A stretch of 9,650 nucleotides of DNA. Source: Campylobacteraceae bacterium. Its GTDB lineage: Bacteria > Campylobacterota > Campylobacteria > Campylobacterales > Sulfurovaceae. Of this stretch, positions 5,523 through 9,650 are shown one piece after another. Each line of letters opens with the position of its first letter. Positions within the stretch are counted from its first letter, which is position 1. The DNA is taken from assembly GCA_027026055.1 (NCBI GenBank), contig JALVPA010000175.1:1-9650 (forward strand), in the 5' to 3' direction. The position numbers and the translations under genes are program-made. The notes beneath the pieces were generated by a model. That model was given only the letters and a program-made list of their open reading frames with translations, had not been told where the DNA came from and searched no databases.

Positions 5523-5624
5523 TTGCGCTTCCTTCTGTAGATACGAATTTGCGATTTCTATTGTAACTTTTATGCCTTAAATATATAATTGCTCTTAATC
5601 TCGCATATACAAAAAGGACAAACC
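5523..5624. promoter_or_regulatory. Divergent promoter region, DUF2092 operon / nitroreductase
   Basis: This 102 bp gap holds overlapping face-to-face promoters. On the plus strand, TTGTAA (5561-5566), a 17 nt spacer and TATAAT (5584-5589) would start transcription near 5596, towards the nitroreductase. On the minus strand, TACAAT (5560-5565) serves as a -10, with TTATAT (5583-5588) as a weak -35 at 17 nt, for the DUF2092 operon. The -35 of each overlaps the -10 of the other. Confidence 0.6.
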
Positions 5625-6272
5625 ATGATACGAAACGCCTGCAGCGATGCCTTACATTTTCGCCACGCTTGCAAACGCTTCGACGAAACGAAAACGATAG
5701 ACGAAGAGACAATGCGCTATATCCTCGAAGCGGGACGCCTCTCTCCTTCGTCGTTCGGAATGGAGCCGTGGCGCTTTCTCGTCGTCAAAGATGCCGCGCT
5801 TAAAGCGAAGCTTAGACCGCTTTGCTGGAATCAAGCGCAAATCACGACGTGTTCGCATCTGGTAATCATCCTCGCCGCCATCGAAAACGTACAACCCGAA
5901 AGCGGCATTCCCGCCAAACGCTTCGCGCGACGCCCCTTGCCGCCGGAGCGTATCGAAGCTTACAACAAGCTCTATGCCGAATTTATGGCGGAGACTTTCG
6001 CCGACGACGAAAAGACCTTCGCATGGAGCGCCAGACAGTGCTATATCGCCTTAGCCGACATGATGAACGCCGCCGCGTTCGTAGAGATAGACAGTTGCGC
6101 TATCGAAGGATTCGAAAAAGAGAAGGTGGAGAGACTGCTCAAACTCGATACGACGAAGTGGCAAGTGGCGGTGATGTGCGCATTCGGCTATCGCATCGAT
6201 CCGCAACCGCCCAAATTGCGTTTACCCTACGAAGAGGTTGTCTATACGCTGAGCGACGACGATATTTCTTGA
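5625..6272 (+). CDS. Nitroreductase family FMN oxidoreductase
   Basis: 215 residues from the ATG at 5625. The N-terminus HFRHACKRFDETKTID leads to ILEAGRLSPSSFGMEPWRFLVV, the FMN-contacting segment of NfsB-type nitroreductases. Further on are WSARQCYIALADMMNAAA (central helix), an EIDSCAIEGF motif close to the family's GIDSxPIEGF, and MCAFGYRIDPQPPKLRLPYEEVV, where the late Arg and EEV are typical. It should act in the cytoplasm as an NAD(P)H-dependent flavoenzyme reducing quinones or nitro compounds; the natural substrate is not predictable. AAAAAGGA 6 nt before the ATG decides the start over a TTG at 5589, which would also overlap the -10 box. It has its own sigma70-like promoter and stands alone, divergent from the DUF2092 operon. 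No substitution of an obvious FMN ligand is seen. Confidence 0.92.
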   Translation: MIRNACSDALHFRHACKRFDETKTIDEETMRYILEAGRLSPSSFGMEPWRFLVVKDAALKAKLRPLCWNQAQITTCSHLVIILAAIENVQPESGIPAKRFARRPLPPERIEAYNKLYAEFMAETFADDEKTFAWSARQCYIALADMMNAAAFVEIDSCAIEGFEKEKVERLLKLDTTKWQVAVMCAFGYRIDPQPPKLRLPYEEVVYTLSDDDIS

Positions 6273-6354
6273 CACCCTCGTCGCATAAATCGTTGGTATT
6301 TTTATCGATAGAAAACATAGAAAGCAGATTTCAGTTGGAGAAAGAAGAGAAGGT

Positions 6355-6383
6355 AAAAAGCGCTTACGCTTCGCTCTGCGCTT
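6355..6383 (-). terminator. Rho-independent terminator of the gltB-accD operon
   Basis: On the minus strand, AAGCGC (6378-6383) pairs with GCGCTT (6358-6363) and is followed by a run of T (complement of 6355-6359). The 14 nt between the arms contains the accD stop TAA (6364-6366), so the gene's last codons form the stem and loop. The rest of the convergent gap (6273-6354) shows no clear terminator for the nitroreductase gene. Confidence 0.65.
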
Positions 6384-7266
6384 CGGAAGTCTCTTCGTCG
6401 GAGGAGGACTTCGATGCCTGCAAAGGCGTCTCTTTTCGCATATAGCGCAACAAATCTCCGATCGTGCGTTTCATCTCGCCGCGATCGACGATCATATCGA
6501 TCAAACCGTGTTCGAGCAAAAACTCCGAACGCTGAAAGCCTTCGGGCAGATCGACGCCGACCGTTTGTTTGATGACGCGCTGTCCCGCAAAACCTATCAG
6601 TGCACCCGGCTCCGCCATAATGATATCGCCGAGCATCGCAAACGACGCCGAAACACCGCCCATCGTCGGATCGGTCAGTACCGAGATATAAGGCAATCCC
6701 AAATCACTCATACGCTTGAGTGCCGCGGAGGTCTTGCTCATCTGCAATAGCGAATAGGTACTCTCCTGCATCCGCGCACCCCCCGATGCCGAGACGATGA
6801 CAAGCCCGCACCCTTTTTCGATCGCGCGGTTGACGGCTCTGACGATCTTTTCGCCCTCTACCGAACCGAGACTACCGCCCATAAAGGCAAAATCGAACAC
6901 CACCAATTCCGCCGGTACGCCGTCGATCGTACAGCTACCGCTAACCACCGCGGAGGTTTTGCCCGTTTTCGCCTTCGCCTCTTCGAGACGCTTTTTGTAC
7001 GATTTTTTGTCGCTGAACTTGAGCGGATCGACGGGTGCAAGCGTCGCGTCATGCTCGACGAAACTTCCCTCGTCCGCCAATACTTCGATACGTTTGTCGG
7101 CACTGATACGGAAATGATGGTTACATTTGGGACAGACGTTTTGTTTCGCCTCCACCTCTTTGTAAAACATCAACGAGGTACACTTGGGGCACTTGATCCA
7201 CTGATTGGGTTGCTCTTCTTTTTTCTCTTTGCCGAATAGGCTGCTAAACATACTTCCGAACTCCAT
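6364..7266 (-). CDS. accD: Acetyl-CoA carboxylase carboxyltransferase subunit beta
   Basis: 300 residues, normal for AccD. An N-terminal zinc ribbon has C26, C29, C45 and C48 (KCPKC and VCPKC). The crotonase-like carboxyltransferase core carries FDFAFMGGSLGSVEGEK, the SASGGARMQES oxyanion segment and TDPTMGGVSASFAMLGD, followed by AEPGALIGFAGQRVI. With AccA it transfers the carboxyl from biotin to acetyl-CoA, giving malonyl-CoA for fatty-acid synthesis in the cytoplasm. The start at 7266 lies one nt after the stop of the upstream phosphatase gene, with GGAGG and AAGGG ahead of it inside that gene, so translation is probably coupled. Met6 is a less likely alternative start. The tail after about residue 283 is Ser/Glu-rich and low in complexity. 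As I recall, Campylobacter jejuni also places accD next to an inositol-monophosphatase family gene. Confidence 0.97.
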   Translation of the reverse strand: MEFGSMFSSLFGKEKKEEQPNQWIKCPKCTSLMFYKEVEAKQNVCPKCNHHFRISADKRIEVLADEGSFVEHDATLAPVDPLKFSDKKSYKKRLEEAKAKTGKTSAVVSGSCTIDGVPAELVVFDFAFMGGSLGSVEGEKIVRAVNRAIEKGCGLVIVSASGGARMQESTYSLLQMSKTSAALKRMSDLGLPYISVLTDPTMGGVSASFAMLGDIIMAEPGALIGFAGQRVIKQTVGVDLPEGFQRSEFLLEHGLIDMIVDRGEMKRTIGDLLRYMRKETPLQASKSSSDEETSEAQSEA

Positions 7267-7267
7267 T

Positions 7268-8017
7268 TCACCCTTCCTCCGCTAAACTTCGCTTCAAAAC
7301 GGTTACGATACGTCGCATCGTCTCTTTTTCTTTCGCTACTATAACATAATCTTGCTCAACGATCACTTCAAGCCCCTCGCAAAGCGCCAAACCCGCCGCA
7401 AAATCGTAAATTCGAAACGGCCCGACAAACAACACGAACGACACCTCGTGCGCATATGCCAGCGACACCGCTACCGCGCCGGGCGAACGAAACTTGATAC
7501 CCTCCTCTTTGAGCGCGGCGACTACGCTCGGATTGGCATAGGCTTTTTCGAAAATGCCGATATCGTCGTGGCTACTCTTTCGGACGGGACGAAACTCTTT
7601 TTCGGACAGCCTCCCGCGCATCGTCGTCCGCTCTCCCGCGACTTTGTATAAAAACTCTCCCGTCGCCAGATTGCATACCGTCGCCGCTTCGAGTCTGCCT
7701 TCGGCATCGACCAACGCCGCGGAGGTGCCGTAATAGGGCAATCCCGACAAAAGATTGGAAGAACCGTCTATCGGATCGAGAATCACCGTCGCTTCGCCCG
7801 TGCCTACGATACCCGACTCTTCCGATTCGATCGTACCGAAATCGCCCAAGTGTTCGATAAAAATCGCCTCCGCCGCCAAATCGATGCCGCTACTACGATC
7901 GCCGCCCGCACCGATGTCGCTCTTTTCGTAAAGCGTCTCTTTCATGCCGTCGCATACCAGAGCATAAATCGCTCTGTTGGCTTCCAAAGAGGCTTGGACG
8001 AAGGGATGCATACTCAT
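7268..8017 (-). CDS. Inositol monophosphatase family protein
   Basis: 249 residues. Metal-site motifs of the Li-sensitive phosphatase superfamily are present: ESEESG (E64-G69), DPIDGSSN (D81-N88, equivalent to the usual DPLDGTxN) and YDFAAG (204-209, equivalent to WDxAAG, D205). The enzyme is probably a Mg-dependent, cytoplasmic sugar- or inositol-phosphate phosphatase. Related proteins include fructose-1,6-bisphosphatases and SuhB, and the substrate cannot be picked from motifs. The start is bounded by an in-frame TAG three codons upstream (8024-8026), so ATG 8017 or the ATG at 8011 must be used. Neither has a good ribosome site, and the gene lies 10 nt after the gltB stop, so it may depend on coupled translation. 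Its stop is one nt from the accD ATG. Confidence 0.9.
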   Translation of the reverse strand: MSMHPFVQASLEANRAIYALVCDGMKETLYEKSDIGAGGDRSSGIDLAAEAIFIEHLGDFGTIESEESGIVGTGEATVILDPIDGSSNLLSGLPYYGTSAALVDAEGRLEAATVCNLATGEFLYKVAGERTTMRGRLSEKEFRPVRKSSHDDIGIFEKAYANPSVVAALKEEGIKFRSPGAVAVSLAYAHEVSFVLFVGPFRIYDFAAGLALCEGLEVIVEQDYVIVAKEKETMRRIVTVLKRSLAEEG

Positions 8018-8027
8018 CTGGCGCTAC

Positions 8028-9650
8028 TTATTCGCCCTTTTTGTTCAACTCCAGTGTCGGACGCGCACCGCGAGGTACCACCAGCCAGAATTTGCGCATC
8101 TCCGTGCGGGCGTTTTCCAAGATACGCGCCGCCGTTTTGCTGCCCGTTTTTTCCAGATAATCTTTCAACAATCGCTTCAGAGCGAACAATTCGAAATCGA
8201 GTTCGTCCGTATCGATGCGCAACGCCTCGACCAATTCGGGATTGAGCTTCTCGTAGAAGGTGCCGTGTTCGTCGTAGACAAAGGCTTTACCGCCCGTCAT
8301 ACCCGCACCGAAGTTGATTCCCGTCTCACCCAAAATCACCGCTACGCCGCCGGTCATATATTCGCACGGATGATCACCCGTGCCCTCGACGACCGTCGTC
8401 GCGCCGGAGTTGCGCACCGCAAAGCGCTCGCCCACTTTACCGGCGATATAGAGAGTACCGCCCGTAGCACCGTAAAGACAAGTATTGCCGCCGAGGGCGA
8501 AATCAGGAGCGCCTTTGGAAGAGGTGATGACGATGCGACCGCCGTTCATACCTTTGCCGATATAATCGTTGCCAGCACCGTCGACATTGATGGTAACGCC
8601 TTTTGCCAAGAAAGCGCCGAGCGATTGTCCCGTAATCCCCTTGAGATTGATCGTAATCGTATCGTCGGGCAACCCTTCGTTGCCGTAGCGCGCGGCGATC
8701 TCTCCCGAAATACGCGCACCGAAGCTGCGGTTGAGGTTGGAGATTTCGCGCTCGATGACGATCGGTTTTTCGGGATTTTCAATCGTCGGCATCAAGGTTT
8801 GCAAGATCTCCTTTTCGTATTCGTTTTTATCGAACGGTTCGTTGGAAGCAACCTGACAGGTATCGTATCCTTCCACTTTCTCAAGCAACGCTTCGAAGTC
8901 GAACTTCTTCGCAAATTCGTCATCGATCACTTCCAAAAGTTCGGTTTTGCCGACGATCTCCTCCAAAGAGCGATATCCCAGTTGCGCCAAGATCTCGCGC
9001 ACCTCTTCGGCGATGAGCGTGAAGTAGTTGACCACTTTGTCCACTTTCCCTTTGAAACGCGCGCGCAAATGGGGATCTTGTGTCGCGACACCCACACCGC
9101 AGGTATTGAGGTGACATACGCGCAACATCATACACCCTACCAAGACCAACGCACCCGTACCGAAAGCGTACTCTTCCGCACCGAAGATCGCCGCTTTGAC
9201 GATATCGAGCGCCGTTTTGAGTCCGCCGTCGGTCTCTATACGTACCAATTGACGCAAATCGTTGGCTTTAAGCGCGTTATGCGCTTCATGCAACCCAAGC
9301 TCCCACGGGTTACCCGCAAAACGGATCGAACCGATAGGCGCCGCGCCCGTACCGCCGTCGCCGCCGGAGATGATAATCTTGTCCGCATAGGCTTTCGCCA
9401 CACCCGCGGCGATGGTGCCCACACCCGCCGTGGAGACCAACTTGACGGTGACGCGGGCGTTTGGATTGACCTGTTTGAGGTCGAAAATCAACTGCGCCAA
9501 ATCCTCGATCGAGTAGATATCGTGATGCGGCGGGGGCGAGATCAACGTCACGCCGGGTTTGGTATAACGCAGTTTCGCGATTAGCGGCGATACTTTACTA
9601 CCGGGTAGCTGTCCGCCCTCGCCCGGTTTTGCCCCTTGGGCGACTTTGAT
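8028..9650 (-). CDS. gltB: Glutamate synthase large subunit, C-terminal part (5' end outside window)
   Basis: The frame is open from the window edge (9650, IKVAQGAKPGEGGQLPG) to TAA at 8028-8030, giving 540 residues of a protein normally near 1,500. The first portion is the FMN-binding synthase domain: LISPPPHHDIYSIEDLAQLI, ISGGDGGTGAAP and GNPWELGLHEAH. Cysteines at window residues 173, 179 and 184 (GCMMLRVCHLNTC) are the 3Fe-4S cluster ligands. The rest is the C-terminal GXGXG beta-helix domain, with repeats such as GKGMNGGRIVI, GGTLYIAGKVGERFAVRNSG and MTGGKAFVYDE. The enzyme makes two glutamates from glutamine and 2-oxoglutarate, paired with GltD. The N-terminal amidotransferase domain lies outside. 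A GTG at 9551 is internal to the domain and not the start. It is upstream of, and probably co-transcribed with, the phosphatase gene and accD. Confidence 0.97.
   Translation of the reverse strand: MKVAQGAKPGEGGQLPGSKVSPLIAKLRYTKPGVTLISPPPHHDIYSIEDLAQLIFDLKQVNPNARVTVKLVSTAGVGTIAAGVAKAYADKIIISGGDGGTGAAPIGSIRFAGNPWELGLHEAHNALKANDLRQLVRIETDGGLKTALDIVKAAIFGAEEYAFGTGALVLVGCMMLRVCHLNTCGVGVATQDPHLRARFKGKVDKVVNYFTLIAEEVREILAQLGYRSLEEIVGKTELLEVIDDEFAKKFDFEALLEKVEGYDTCQVASNEPFDKNEYEKEILQTLMPTIENPEKPIVIEREISNLNRSFGARISGEIAARYGNEGLPDDTITINLKGITGQSLGAFLAKGVTINVDGAGNDYIGKGMNGGRIVITSSKGAPDFALGGNTCLYGATGGTLYIAGKVGERFAVRNSGATTVVEGTGDHPCEYMTGGVAVILGETGINFGAGMTGGKAFVYDEHGTFYEKLNPELVEALRIDTDELDFELFALKRLLKDYLEKTGSKTAARILENARTEMRKFWLVVPRGARPTLELNKKGE

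Noticed and set aside
7977..9584. 535-codon open frame on the plus strand opposite gltB
   Set aside because: It is antisense to a strongly conserved enzyme, its product is Arg/His/Asp-rich without family features, and no ribosome site precedes it. It reflects codon bias of gltB.

Overview
The window reads as chromosomal DNA from a Campylobacterota (Epsilonproteobacteria) bacterium. The small cytochrome c553-type protein, the accD/inositol-monophosphatase pair, the Y-family polymerase type and the tightly packed, AAGGA-led genes all fit free-living sulfur- or hydrogen-oxidising members of that phylum. The genus cannot be fixed from the sequence alone. There is no sign of an integrated phage, insertion sequence, CRISPR array or RNA gene.

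Layout. (1) 2-556 (+) is the 3' end of a Y-family DNA polymerase gene. (2) 623-910 and 1012-1413 (-) encode two exported proteins: a small c-type cytochrome and a single-domain rhodanese. The cytochrome has its own sigma70-like promoter and a terminator. (3) 1414-1674 is a regulatory gap leading into amtB (1675-2847, +) and a P-II gene (2859-3200, +). This is the classic ammonium channel plus regulator operon, translationally coupled. (4) 3234-5522 (-) is a three-gene operon. In transcription order it holds a DUF2092-type periplasmic protein, a secreted low-complexity protein with a dense histidine tract (overlapping it by ATGA), and a small YqiA/UPF0227-like alpha/beta-hydrolase. (5) A compact divergent promoter region at 5523-5624 serves that operon and a nitroreductase-family gene (5625-6272, +). 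(6) 6364-9650 (-) is an operon running gltB (3' part), inositol-monophosphatase family, accD, with gaps of 10 and 1 nt and a terminator overlapping the accD stop.

Function. AmtB, P-II and GltB together cover ammonium uptake, nitrogen sensing and assimilation into glutamate, although gltB is in a different transcription unit. AccD is the carboxyltransferase beta subunit that starts fatty-acid synthesis. The cytochrome and rhodanese point to periplasmic electron and sulfur chemistry. The least explained element is the DUF2092/His-rich/hydrolase operon. It looks like an envelope module, possibly metal-binding, with no function I can name. Most of the rest is ordinary housekeeping DNA.
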